DNA from: Microbacterium keratanolyticum
GTDB lineage: Bacteria; Actinomycetota; Actinomycetes; Actinomycetales; Microbacteriaceae
Length of the DNA stretch: 64,000 bases
Reading direction: 5' to 3'
Assembly (NCBI RefSeq): GCF_016907255.1
Contig: NZ_JAFBBQ010000001.1
Coordinates: forward strand, 2,108,001-2,172,000
The notes beneath the pieces were generated by a model. It was not told the origin of the DNA. It saw nothing but the letters and a program-made list of their open reading frames with translations, and did no database searches. Made by a program: the position numbers and the translations under genes. Positions within the stretch are counted from its first letter, which is position 1. The number at the start of each line of letters is the position of its first letter. Positions 17,273 through 25,912 of this stretch are shown here, piece after piece.

Positions 17273-18515
17273 GGCATCCGCGTCGAAGACGATCTGGTAC
17301 ATCGCGAAGTACATCGCGCCTCCCGGGCCATCCACCGTGGGCAGCCGGGGTTACCAGCTCATGCGCGCGCTTGTCGCGAGAGGTGATCAGGTGGCGCTCA
17401 TCACCTCGGATTCGAACCACCTCGCCGTGGTCCCGGAGATGGCGACTGCACACCAGGTGCAGCACGTCGACGGACTTCAGGTGCACTGGGTGCGCACGCT
17501 CAAGTTCTCCGGAGCGAAGTCGATTCGTCGGATTCTCAGTTGGCTGCACTTCGAGTGGCGTCTGCTGTTCGTGCCGTGGAAAGAGCTTCCGCGTCCTGAT
17601 GCGATCATCGTGAGCAGCCTTTCCCTGCTCACGATCCTCAACGGAATCCGCCTACGACGACGCTACGGCGCCACGCTCGTCTTCGAGATCCGCGACATCT
17701 GGCCGCTCACCCTCGTAGAAGAGGGAGGCTTCTCTCCGCGGAACCCGCTGGTCAGGGCGCTGGGAGCCGTCGAACGCCGGGGCTATGCGCGCGCCGACGT
17801 GATCGTGGGAACGATGCCGAACCTGGGCGCCCACGTCGAGCAGGTTCTGGGCCGCCCCGCGCGCGTTGAATGCGTGCCGATGGGATACAACGCTGCAGAG
17901 CTCGAGGAGGCAGGCGACCTACCGATCGAGTACCGTGATGCCGGGGTTCCCGAGGGCAAGTTCCTCATCGGATACGCCGGATCGATCGGAATCTCGAACG
18001 CTTTGGACACGTTCTTCGAGTGCGTCGAAGCCATGGTCGATGAGCCGGATGTGCATTTCGTCGTCGTCGGCGATGGCGGTCTCCGTGCCTCGTATGAGCA
18101 GAAGTACGGTCAGCTTCCCAACGTGACCTTTGTGGGACGCGTACCGAAGGCAGCCGTGCAGAGCGTGCTGGCGGAGTTCGACGTGCTCTACTTCGCAGCA
18201 CACCGCTCGCGTGTGTGGGACTACGGACAGTCCCTCAACAAGCTGATCGACTACATGCTCTCGGGCAAGCCGGTGCTGGCGTCGTACTCCGGGTTCCCGT
18301 CGATGATCAACGAGGCGGACTCGGGCGTGTACGTCGAGGCAGGTGACGCGATCGCACTCGCTGCGGAGATGCGCCGCCTGGCGAAGACCGCTCCGGAAGA
18401 GCTGCACGCGATGGGGCAGCGGGGGGTGCAGTGGCTCCGAGAGAATCGTGAGTACGCGACGCTTGCTGAGGATTATCGGGCGATCATGTTCCCGGAGCAA
18501 TCCGTCTCGCACTGA
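17265..18515 (+). CDS. GT4 glycosyltransferase (WbuB-like)
   Basis: 416 residues from ATG 17265, overlapping the previous gene by 8 nt. N-terminal KTIWYIAKYIAPPGPSTVGS and FEIRDIWPLTLVEEGGF recall WbuB-type O-antigen transferases. The C-terminal half has FLIGYAGSIGISNALDTFFE, FVVVGDGGLRASYEQ and SLNKLIDYMLSGKPVLASYS, the donor-binding GT-B motifs of family 4. A second repeat-unit transferase of the locus. Donor and acceptor are not predictable. Confidence 0.87.
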   Translation: MAEASASKTIWYIAKYIAPPGPSTVGSRGYQLMRALVARGDQVALITSDSNHLAVVPEMATAHQVQHVDGLQVHWVRTLKFSGAKSIRRILSWLHFEWRLLFVPWKELPRPDAIIVSSLSLLTILNGIRLRRRYGATLVFEIRDIWPLTLVEEGGFSPRNPLVRALGAVERRGYARADVIVGTMPNLGAHVEQVLGRPARVECVPMGYNAAELEEAGDLPIEYRDAGVPEGKFLIGYAGSIGISNALDTFFECVEAMVDEPDVHFVVVGDGGLRASYEQKYGQLPNVTFVGRVPKAAVQSVLAEFDVLYFAAHRSRVWDYGQSLNKLIDYMLSGKPVLASYSGFPSMINEADSGVYVEAGDAIALAAEMRRLAKTAPEELHAMGQRGVQWLRENREYATLAEDYRAIMFPEQSVSH

Positions 18516-18538
18516 GCGAGGCTCGCGAGGAGGCGAGT

Positions 18539-19822
18539 GTGAAGAACCGAATCGTCCGGGGCATGCTCGCCCTGGTCTCCGGCGCGCTGCTGGGGCAACT
18601 GATCCTGGTGTTGGCGACCCCTCTGCTCGCCCGCATCTACGACCCCGCGGCGTTCGGAGCATTCAGTGCATTGGTCGCTGTCTCGTCGATCCTCGGTCCT
18701 GTTGCGGCGCTGAAGTTCGATGCAGGAATCGTCCTGCCCGAGAGCGAGGACAAAGCGCGAGGGCTGCTGCGGCTTGCGCTCTGGTCTTCGTTGGGCATCT
18801 CCGTGCTCTCGGGACTCCTCGTCGGGGGGCTCTCCCTCACGCCGTTCGGACAAGCCTGGGCGCTCGTCCCCGGTGCCCCCCTCTGGGCAGGTGCTCTGGT
18901 GCTGGCAACATCCGTCTTCACGGTACTGGCGCAGGCGGCACTGCGGCGCCAGCGCTACGGCGTCGTGGCCACGCGCGCGCCCTTCCAGTCTGCGGGGACG
19001 GTGGTCGGACAGGTCGGGCTTGGTCTCGTCGGTGCGGGAGCAACGGGACTCGTCGGCGGGTTCCTGGTCGGCCGTCTGTTTGGCTTTCTGCCTCTGTACA
19101 GGACCGCACGGCCGTTGCTCGCGCGCCCTCAGACGGGCGACTACCGCAGCCTGATCCGGGAGTACCGTCGCCTCCCGTTGATCCTGTCGAGCGCCGCGCT
19201 CGTCAACGCCCTGGGCGCCCAGCTGCCGCTGCTGCTGATCGCGGGCCAGTTCGGACAGAGTGATGCCGGCCAGTTCGGTATGGCCCAGCGCCTCATTGCC
19301 GTTCCCGCAACACTGCTCGGTGCCTCTGTCGCCCAGCTCTTCGGTGCGGAACTCGCCGCGCTCGTGCGCAACGGTCTTCTCGGGGCGCGCCGCATGTATC
19401 TGCAGACCACTCTGCGCCTTGGCGCGGTCGCGGTCGCCGTCGCACTCGCCATCGTGTTCCTGTCGCCCCCTGTTCTCCCCTTCGTGCTCGGCGAGGGATG
19501 GGAAGCGACCGTTCCCATCGCTCAGGCCCTCGCGGTCTACGCCGCGGCGAGTCTGGTCGGATCGCCGCTCAGCCAGGTCTATACGATCTATCAGTCACGG
19601 GCGACGATCGTGGTCGATGCGCTGCGGGTTGCCTTTGTGGGGGCTGCGTGGATGCTGGTGCTCGCGCAGGGCTGGGGGATGATCCCGGCGGTCTGGGCGC
19701 TCTCGATTGCCCAGACCGCCGGCTACGTCGTGCTCTGGGGGTATGGACTGCGTCTGGTTGTCCGCCACGAAGGCCGCGGTTCGACCGCAGGGGGAAGATC
19801 CGCCGAGCCTTCTGAGGCGTGA
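18539..19822 (+). CDS. Wzx-like lipid-linked oligosaccharide flippase
   Basis: 427 residues, GTG start after GAGGAGGCG. About 12 hydrophobic helices with few charged loops; N-terminal LVSGALLGQLILVLATPLLA and the following IYDPAAFGAFSALVAVSSIL resemble polysaccharide-export MOP proteins. It would move the undecaprenyl-linked repeat unit across the membrane for the polymerase. The last 100 nt overlap the 3' end of the convergent polymerase gene. Closest in the rightward run to the GT genes (23 nt gap). Confidence 0.85.
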   Translation: MKNRIVRGMLALVSGALLGQLILVLATPLLARIYDPAAFGAFSALVAVSSILGPVAALKFDAGIVLPESEDKARGLLRLALWSSLGISVLSGLLVGGLSLTPFGQAWALVPGAPLWAGALVLATSVFTVLAQAALRRQRYGVVATRAPFQSAGTVVGQVGLGLVGAGATGLVGGFLVGRLFGFLPLYRTARPLLARPQTGDYRSLIREYRRLPLILSSAALVNALGAQLPLLLIAGQFGQSDAGQFGMAQRLIAVPATLLGASVAQLFGAELAALVRNGLLGARRMYLQTTLRLGAVAVAVALAIVFLSPPVLPFVLGEGWEATVPIAQALAVYAAASLVGSPLSQVYTIYQSRATIVVDALRVAFVGAAWMLVLAQGWGMIPAVWALSIAQTAGYVVLWGYGLRLVVRHEGRGSTAGGRSAEPSEA

Positions 19823-21132
19823 TTGGGCGTGGGGCGCGGAAGCAGCGCGAGCAGGACCACCGCGGCGACCAGTCCGTGCGAGAGCATGGAGGTCAGGATC
19901 GACGAGTTCGACAGTGATACGGAGGGGATCACTGTGACGAGCCCTACGAGCGTGATGGGAAGGCCAGCGGAGGCCCGATCGATCACCCGCAGGTAGATGA
20001 GAAGCACAGCACCGGCTCCGATGATCCCGAGCCACCCGAAGTTCGCGAAGCCATCAGCGAAGAGGTTCGCGTTCGATGACATCGCGGGATCGTTCGCGAT
20101 CCATGCGCCGATGAGGTACGGCGGTGTCGTCTGGTAGGGGTAGTCGACGAACGGTGCGAGCACTGAGTACCCGAGATGCGCTTGAGGATTCTCGGAGAAG
20201 AAGCGCACATACGCGGACGTGAAGACGCCCGGCGTGAGGATGAATCGCCGGGAGAAGAGGGAAGTCGCCAAGTTCGTCGACATCGCCACGTCGATGATCG
20301 CCGAGATCACGATGACACCGACGGCCCCGACGAGGATGGAAGCGCCGCGAGGGCCCGTCGCCTTCTTGCGACGCAGAAGAATGAGCATGATCGCCCACGC
20401 CAGAACAGCGAAGAGGACATGTTTGAAGCCGGTCGTCGCGTAGAGGACGAGCTGCCCTCCGACGGCTACCGCGATGAGGAGCAGGTTGCGGCGCTGGACG
20501 CCGAGAGCGGCGATCAGCGGGTTGATCACGTTGGCCTGCGTCGTGACCAAGTAACCAAGGATTCCGACTTGGCGCACCTCGTCTGCAAAGTCCGAGCGCA
20601 CGTCGTACACATCGAGGATCGAGAGAAAACGGAAGCTCAGCCCTTGGGTGAAGAACAGCAGCAGGTAGGTGACGGACGACACGATCGCGAGCACGATCCA
20701 GAGGCTGGTCGGCGAGACACTGAACTTGAGCGGCTTCGGGTTCGATGACTGTGCAAGGGCGACGACCGCAAAGGTCACGCCGACAGTGATGCCGACTTGA
20801 ATCGCCGTCGCTTCGTCGAGGTAGGACGTGTACGGGGCCAGGAGTATGGACGGCGCCACAGTCACGGTGTAGAGGATCCACAGCATGATGGACGAGGCCC
20901 GGTTCAGTCGACGCGGCAGGGCGAGCGCGACTCCGATCGCCATCAGGACCGACAGCACCACCGAAAGTTCGGTAGGAGCGGAGTAGCGGTATCCCAGATA
21001 GCTGTATTGCGGGGAGACCAGCGTCGAATACACCCAATGCAGGGCGAGCGCGTAGGCACACACGAGGGGGGGCAGGACCAGAACCGCGACAACGCGCTCG
21101 GAGGTCTTCTTACCCTCTGCGCCGCTGTCCAC
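19723..21132 (-). CDS. Wzy-like polysaccharide polymerase, copy 1
   Basis: 469 residues, GTG start, about 12 membrane helices and a large external loop around residues 275-350 (FSRRFILTPGVFTSAYVRFF, then SVLAPFVDYPY). The loop-rich topology and neighbouring flippase support an O-antigen/EPS polymerase (oligosaccharide repeat unit polymerase) function. It is a paralogue of the next gene over most of its length. The 3' end overlaps the flippase gene by 100 nt on the other strand. A TAGGCT hexamer 6 nt before the start suggests a leaderless transcript. Confidence 0.72.
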   Translation of the reverse strand: MDSGAEGKKTSERVVAVLVLPPLVCAYALALHWVYSTLVSPQYSYLGYRYSAPTELSVVLSVLMAIGVALALPRRLNRASSIMLWILYTVTVAPSILLAPYTSYLDEATAIQVGITVGVTFAVVALAQSSNPKPLKFSVSPTSLWIVLAIVSSVTYLLLFFTQGLSFRFLSILDVYDVRSDFADEVRQVGILGYLVTTQANVINPLIAALGVQRRNLLLIAVAVGGQLVLYATTGFKHVLFAVLAWAIMLILLRRKKATGPRGASILVGAVGVIVISAIIDVAMSTNLATSLFSRRFILTPGVFTSAYVRFFSENPQAHLGYSVLAPFVDYPYQTTPPYLIGAWIANDPAMSSNANLFADGFANFGWLGIIGAGAVLLIYLRVIDRASAGLPITLVGLVTVIPSVSLSNSSILTSMLSHGLVAAVVLLALLPRPTPNHASEGSADLPPAVEPRPSWRTTRRSPYPQSTT

Positions 21133-21138
21133 TCTACG

Positions 21139-21144
21139 AGCCTA
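21139..21144 (-). promoter_or_regulatory. -10 hexamer before polymerase copy 1
   Basis: TAGGCT on the minus strand lies exactly 6 nt before the GTG at 21132 with no ribosome-binding site, as expected for a leaderless start. It gives this gene a promoter separate from polymerase copy 2. Confidence 0.5.
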
Positions 21145-21205
21145 TCGGTGCCCGCCGGGGAATCGGGAAGGTCTCCACGACCGGGGAACTCGCTTGGTCG
21201 CCAGT

Positions 21206-22702
21206 TCAGGCCGGGCGTGCGCCGCTGGTTTCGTCGACGGAGTCATGAGCAGCAGCTGGCGCCATGTCGTCCAGAGATCGGGCGTATGAGGGCCTGTCAA
21301 GCGCTCGGCGTCGTTTCCGCCAACGGTCGCCGAGCATCTCCACGATGCCGCGTGAACGCGGCCGGGTGACGTCGCGAGGAAGGAACTCCTGTTCCGCGGC
21401 TGTCGGCCGGCCCATGAGTGCGAGCGCCAGCCAGGCGGCAACGAGCCCGTGCGAGAGCATGGACGTCAGGATTGATGAGTTCGAGAGCGCGACCGAGGGA
21501 ATCACGGTCACGAAACCGACCAGGACGATCGGCAGACCCACGGCTGCGCGATCAAGAAGGCGGAGGTAGACGAGGAGAACTGCTCCTGCCCCGATCATCC
21601 CGAGGAAGCCGAAGTTTGCGAACCCGTCGGCGAAGAGATTCGCGTTCGATGACATCGCGGGATCGCCAGCGATCCAATCGCCGATGAGGTACGGAGGTGG
21701 TACATCGTACGGATAGTCGACAAACGGGGCGAGGACGGAGTACCCGAGATGCGCTTGAGGGTTTTCGGAGAAGAAACCGACGTAGACCGACGTGAACAGG
21801 CCCGGTGTGAGGATGAATCGCCGGGAGAAGAGCGACGTCGCGATGTTCGTTGAGATGAGTGCATCGGCGACCGCGGCGACCAGGACCATGGCGCTCGCGC
21901 CCCACATGATCAGATTCGCGTGGGTCATCTTGCCGTGCGCGCGCAGAAGAAGGGCCATCACCGCCCACGCCAGAACGGCGAAGAGAACATGCTTGTAGCC
22001 CGTCGTCGAGTACAGCACGAGCTGCGCGGCGACGGCGGTCGTTAGGAGAGGCCAGTTACGGCGGGTGAGTCCTACCGCGGCGAGCAACGGGTTGATCACG
22101 TTGGCCTGAGCAGTGACCAGGTAGCCCAGGGCGCCGACGCGACGCACCTCGTCGGCGAACTCTGCCCGCACATCGTACACATCGAGAATCGACAGGAAGT
22201 TGAGGCGCAGACCCTGAGTGAACAGCAGCAGCGAGTATGTCACGAGAGAGAACACCGCGAGCACGATCCACAGGGTCCGTGGCCGCACGTGGAAGTTCAG
22301 CGGTCGAGGGTTCGGCGACTGGGCGAGCGCGACGAGAGCATAGGTCGCGCCGACAACGAATCCGATCTGAATGGCCACACCCTCATCCACGTAGGACGTG
22401 TACGGTGCCATGAGAATGGACGGCGCGACAGCGACGGTGAAGAGGATCCACAGGACGATCGACGATGCGCGGTCCAGCCTCCGAGGGAGTGCGAAAGCGA
22501 CCCCGATGGTGATGAGAACGGAGATCGTCACTGCGACGGGGGAGGGCTCCTCGTATCTGTAGCCCAGGTAGCTGAACTGCGGTGACACGTGGGTCGAGTA
22601 GACCCAGTGCAAGAGGAACGCGTAGATGCACACGAGGGGAGGCAAAAGAATAGCCGAGCGGAGGGGCTCGGCCATCAGCGATCTCAGCCGGGGGCGCACC
22701 AT
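21206..22702 (-). CDS. Wzy-like polysaccharide polymerase, copy 2
   Basis: 498 residues, ATG start preceded by TAGAAT at 6 nt. It shares long blocks with copy 1: HWVYST, FLSILDVYDVR, KHVLFAVLAWA, SLFSRRFILTPG, SENPQAHLGYSVLAPFVDYP and AMSSNANLFADGFANFG. It differs in the cytosolic tail, which is longer and basic (DRWRKRRRALDRPSYARSLD). Tandem, same-strand arrangement with a 73-nt gap points to local duplication followed by divergence. Each copy may make a different linkage or polymer. Confidence 0.72.
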   Translation of the reverse strand: MVRPRLRSLMAEPLRSAILLPPLVCIYAFLLHWVYSTHVSPQFSYLGYRYEEPSPVAVTISVLITIGVAFALPRRLDRASSIVLWILFTVAVAPSILMAPYTSYVDEGVAIQIGFVVGATYALVALAQSPNPRPLNFHVRPRTLWIVLAVFSLVTYSLLLFTQGLRLNFLSILDVYDVRAEFADEVRRVGALGYLVTAQANVINPLLAAVGLTRRNWPLLTTAVAAQLVLYSTTGYKHVLFAVLAWAVMALLLRAHGKMTHANLIMWGASAMVLVAAVADALISTNIATSLFSRRFILTPGLFTSVYVGFFSENPQAHLGYSVLAPFVDYPYDVPPPYLIGDWIAGDPAMSSNANLFADGFANFGFLGMIGAGAVLLVYLRLLDRAAVGLPIVLVGFVTVIPSVALSNSSILTSMLSHGLVAAWLALALMGRPTAAEQEFLPRDVTRPRSRGIVEMLGDRWRKRRRALDRPSYARSLDDMAPAAAHDSVDETSGARPA

Positions 22703-22708
22703 AACCGA

Positions 22709-22714
22709 ATTCTA
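22709..22714 (-). promoter_or_regulatory. -10 hexamer before polymerase copy 2
   Basis: TAGAAT on the minus strand, 6 nt before the ATG at 22702, without a ribosome-binding site. It lies in the 84-nt spacer divergent to the DUF4012 gene. Confidence 0.5.
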
Positions 22715-22786
22715 GCTGTGCGTACAGGGAGAACCCCGACGGCGCTTCCAGGAGTTGCCGAAGTCGGGCATGGTTGGATGGTGAGT

Positions 22787-24721
22787 ATGGCAGATTCCTT
22801 CCCGACCTCGCGCCGTGCGCGACGTGAGCTCGAGATGCGCCTGGCGGCATCCGCCTCGCAACCCTCGCAGCCCGCGCCACCCTCGATGACAGCGTCCGCT
22901 GTCGACGAGTCGCAGCCGCAGCGTCCGCGCAAGTCACGGAAGTGGCTCTGGATCGTCATCTCGATCGTCGTGGTCCTCCTCGCGCTCGCCGCGGTCGGCG
23001 GGTGGGCGGCGAAGCGCGTCTACGACCAGGCGATGGAAGCCCGCTCGCACCTCCTGGCCGCCATGCCGCACGTGACCGATGTGAAGATCGCCCTCTTCGC
23101 CTCCGACATGGAGGCGTCGAAAGCTGCATCCGAGGCCTTCGCTGAAGAAGCGCAGAAAGCCGTCGCGGCAACGGATGACCCGGTGTGGAAGTTCATGGAG
23201 TCGGTTCCGATCCCGCTGATGGAGAACCTGCGCGCCGTGCGTGTTGTGACAGAGGTCGCCGATTCTCTCGCCACTGACGTCCTGCAGCCCGCGAGCGGTG
23301 TCGATGTGCGTGCACTCGCCCCCGCCGGCGGGGCGATCGACGTCGCCGCGCTCTCTTCGCTCTCCGGACTCGTCAACGACGTCGCCAGCGGCATCGAGAC
23401 CTCGACGGCTATGATCGACGGCATTGACCGTGCCCCGCTGATCGACCAGGTCGAAGCGGGCGTCAGCGATCTGGAGACTCAGCTCGGCGAGCTGGGGGCA
23501 CTCATCGGGCCGGCGAAGCAGGTGCTCGGGTTCCTCCCCGATGCGCTGGGTGCGAGCGGCCCACGCAACTATCTCTTCATGTTCCAGGGAAACGCCGAAG
23601 TGCGAGCGAGTGGCGGCAGCCCCGGATCCTTCATCCTGCTGCAGGTGGATCAGGGGCGAATCTCGATCCTGCGTGAGGCGGCAAGCACCGAGTTCGCTTT
23701 CGAGCTGCCGCAGACCGTTGTTCCTCTGGACGCAGAGACCGATGCGCTCTACTCCGACATCATCGCGCGATGGGTGTCCAACCTCTCTGCGACTCCGGAC
23801 TTCCCGACCAGCGCCGCGATCGCCCAAGGGTGGTGGTCGACGCTTTACGACGACAGGATCGACGCCGTCGTGTCGATCGATCCGATCGCGCTCGGGTACT
23901 TCCTGAAGGCCACCGGACCCTTGGCGCTGCCGACGGGCGGCGAACTCACGAGCGAGAACGCCGCACCGCTGCTGCTCAACGAGGCCTACTTCCTCTACCC
24001 GACAGGCGTGGAGTCGAACGAGTTCTTCTCCGCCGCGGCGATGACCGTCTTCGGCGCGCTCACCGGGGGCGCTGCGAAGCCTCTCCCTCTCGCGCAGGCG
24101 GCGATCGCCTCGGCTGAGGAGGGGCGGCTCAAGATCTGGAGCGCGGATCCGACGATGGCCGAGGCTCTCGCGGACACTCCGCTGGCGGGGGTTCTGCCCG
24201 TCGACAACGTGGATGAGAGTGCGGTCGGTGTCTTCTTCAACGACACGACCGGTTCGAAGATGGACTACTACGTCGACGCGGCCGTTGCCGTCTCGACGGA
24301 TCAGTGCTCTGCCACCGCCGCGCCGAACTGGACGACCACGGTGACGCTCGCCAACAACGTGACGCCCGAACTCGCCGAGGAACTTCCTCGATACATCACC
24401 GGGCCGTATTACACGCCGGGCATCATCGCGACCGACATCATCGTCTACACGCCGGTGGGAGCGACGATCACAGGTGTCACGGTGAACGGCTCCGTCTATC
24501 CGATCACGGCGCAGACGCGTCACCTGGGGCGCGACGCCGTGCGCATCAACGTCGAACTCGAACCGCAGACCTCGGCGACCATGCAGGTCACGATGGTCGG
24601 AGCCGAGGGCACGACGTCGGCGGACTACGGGGCACCGACCGTTCGTCACACCCCCATGGTGCGACCGACGCCGGTCTCGATCGATGCGCCCGGATGCGCG
24701 GTCCCGGCGGCGGAGAACTGA
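22787..24721 (+). CDS. DUF4012 membrane-anchored extracellular protein
   Basis: 644 residues from ATG 22787 (MADSFPTSRRARRELEMRLA); starts at 22778 or 22781 are possible. A basic Pro/Ser-rich cytosolic region precedes a single membrane helix (KWLWIVISIVVVLLALAAVG), and about 580 residues follow outside. The FMFQGNAEVRASGGSPGSFI segment is typical of DUF4012 proteins, which are commonly encoded in actinobacterial surface polysaccharide loci but have no proven activity. It is divergent from the polymerase pair and convergent with the nucleotidyltransferase gene. Confidence 0.8.
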   Translation: MADSFPTSRRARRELEMRLAASASQPSQPAPPSMTASAVDESQPQRPRKSRKWLWIVISIVVVLLALAAVGGWAAKRVYDQAMEARSHLLAAMPHVTDVKIALFASDMEASKAASEAFAEEAQKAVAATDDPVWKFMESVPIPLMENLRAVRVVTEVADSLATDVLQPASGVDVRALAPAGGAIDVAALSSLSGLVNDVASGIETSTAMIDGIDRAPLIDQVEAGVSDLETQLGELGALIGPAKQVLGFLPDALGASGPRNYLFMFQGNAEVRASGGSPGSFILLQVDQGRISILREAASTEFAFELPQTVVPLDAETDALYSDIIARWVSNLSATPDFPTSAAIAQGWWSTLYDDRIDAVVSIDPIALGYFLKATGPLALPTGGELTSENAAPLLLNEAYFLYPTGVESNEFFSAAAMTVFGALTGGAAKPLPLAQAAIASAEEGRLKIWSADPTMAEALADTPLAGVLPVDNVDESAVGVFFNDTTGSKMDYYVDAAVAVSTDQCSATAAPNWTTTVTLANNVTPELAEELPRYITGPYYTPGIIATDIIVYTPVGATITGVTVNGSVYPITAQTRHLGRDAVRINVELEPQTSATMQVTMVGAEGTTSADYGAPTVRHTPMVRPTPVSIDAPGCAVPAAEN

Positions 24722-24731
24722 CGAACTGCGG

Positions 24732-25856
24732 CTAGGGAGCCGGGCGCACGAGATCGACGAGCGCCCGGCCCGCCCGGCGCAGCCGCAGGGCTGCGCGGCG
24801 AGGCGCGGCGATGGTCGTGTCGCCCGCGAGCGCCTGAGCGCTGCGGTTGTCCGGCCAGAGCAGTCGGAAGATCACCCGCGGACGATCGCGCCATGCGACC
24901 AGGCGCAGCGCAGCAAGATGCCGACGCGGCCCCGAGGTGATGGACCGCCAATGCCAGTCGGCGGGAGTGGGGGAGAGGGACTCCGAGCGCGTGACCTCGG
25001 GGAACGCCCCGCGGAGAGCGAGCTCAAGGGCGAATCCGGCACCGTACGCCTCCACGGCGCCGATGACCTCGTGGCCCGCACGACGCAGGGGGTCCTTCGC
25101 CCGTTCGATCTGCGCGCTGGTGACGGCCTGATGTTGAGGTCGCGCTTCGTGCAGCGCGGCGATCACCGCGTTGTCCGCTTTCGCGGGCACATGCGCCGAC
25201 GTGCCCGCGTAGATTCGCGGCTCCGAGCGCTCCTGCAGCAGGGCGAACGCCCGCTGTGGCGCGACCGTCATCCCCGGGAAGTAGGTGTGCACGTCGATCG
25301 CACATCGCCAGCCGTCGGTGCTGAGCGTGAGCGAATGCGGAACGCCCGTTCCGGTGAACGGCGAGATCACCGCATCCCAACCCCAGGGGGCGAGGGCGGC
25401 CGCGAGCCGCAGGTCATCGCCGTGCGCGACCCAGCAGTCGACATCCCCGGAATGCTCCCGATCGCGCAGCCCCTGCGCGTGGAGAGCAGGTCCCTTGATG
25501 AACACGAGAGGGATCGAGTTCTCCTGGGCGACGCTCTGAACGACGGAGTACACCAGTTCGTGAAAGGCGGATGTGAGCCAGGGCGGTTGCACGGCACGGA
25601 TGCGGTGCGGGTGCTGGACATCCGAAGAGGCGAACCCCGCCTCGGCCATCTCTGCGATGATCGCCCGATCCGCGGCTGTCAGAGACGCGTCATCCACCGG
25701 CCCATCCACGAGCGCCTGCCAGAGCCGAGCGCCGTCTCCGGTCAGAAAGACAGGGTCGCCGGCGCTGATCGAAGCGACCAGGAGATCGCCGTGCTCGGCG
25801 AACTGCCCCCCGCGCACGTCGAGGGCGCCGAACCCGATCGCGATCCACTCGCTCAT
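24732..25856 (-). CDS. PqqD-like / nucleotidyltransferase fusion protein
   Basis: 374 residues from ATG 25856. Residues ~20-85 (GDPVFLTGDGARLWQALVDG, then IIAEMAEAGF) look like a PqqD-type winged-helix peptide-binding domain. From ~115 on, LVFIKGPALHAQGL followed by SGDVDCWVAHGDD carries the KG...DxD pattern of the NTP_transf_5 nucleotidyltransferase family. Such proteins occur beside HPr-kinase-like and PqqD proteins in EPS and RiPP loci; a matching HPrK-PqqD gene lies at 34981. Function here is unproven. It is divergent from the UDP-sugar dehydrogenase. Confidence 0.7.
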   Translation of the reverse strand: MSEWIAIGFGALDVRGGQFAEHGDLLVASISAGDPVFLTGDGARLWQALVDGPVDDASLTAADRAIIAEMAEAGFASSDVQHPHRIRAVQPPWLTSAFHELVYSVVQSVAQENSIPLVFIKGPALHAQGLRDREHSGDVDCWVAHGDDLRLAAALAPWGWDAVISPFTGTGVPHSLTLSTDGWRCAIDVHTYFPGMTVAPQRAFALLQERSEPRIYAGTSAHVPAKADNAVIAALHEARPQHQAVTSAQIERAKDPLRRAGHEVIGAVEAYGAGFALELALRGAFPEVTRSESLSPTPADWHWRSITSGPRRHLAALRLVAWRDRPRVIFRLLWPDNRSAQALAGDTTIAAPRRAALRLRRAGRALVDLVRPAP

Positions 25857-25899
25857 GTCTCCATGATTGCAGGCGCGCAAGTCGAGGTCCGCGTCATCG

Positions 25900-25905
25900 T
25901 AAGGT
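25900..25905 (+). promoter_or_regulatory. -10 hexamer before NDP-sugar dehydrogenase
   Basis: TAAGGT lies 7 nt before the ATG at 25913; only a weak purine run separates them, compatible with a leaderless or near-leaderless transcript. Confidence 0.4.
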
Positions 25906-25912
25906 AGAGATC

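Noticed and set aside
22934..24649. 571-residue minus-strand ORF
   Set aside because: Antisense to the DUF4012 gene, which has a membrane anchor and family motif; shadow composition.
24732..25856. Lasso or other RiPP cluster
   Set aside because: Despite PqqD-like and nucleotidyltransferase parts, no precursor peptide, cyclase, protease or radical-SAM gene was found in the window.
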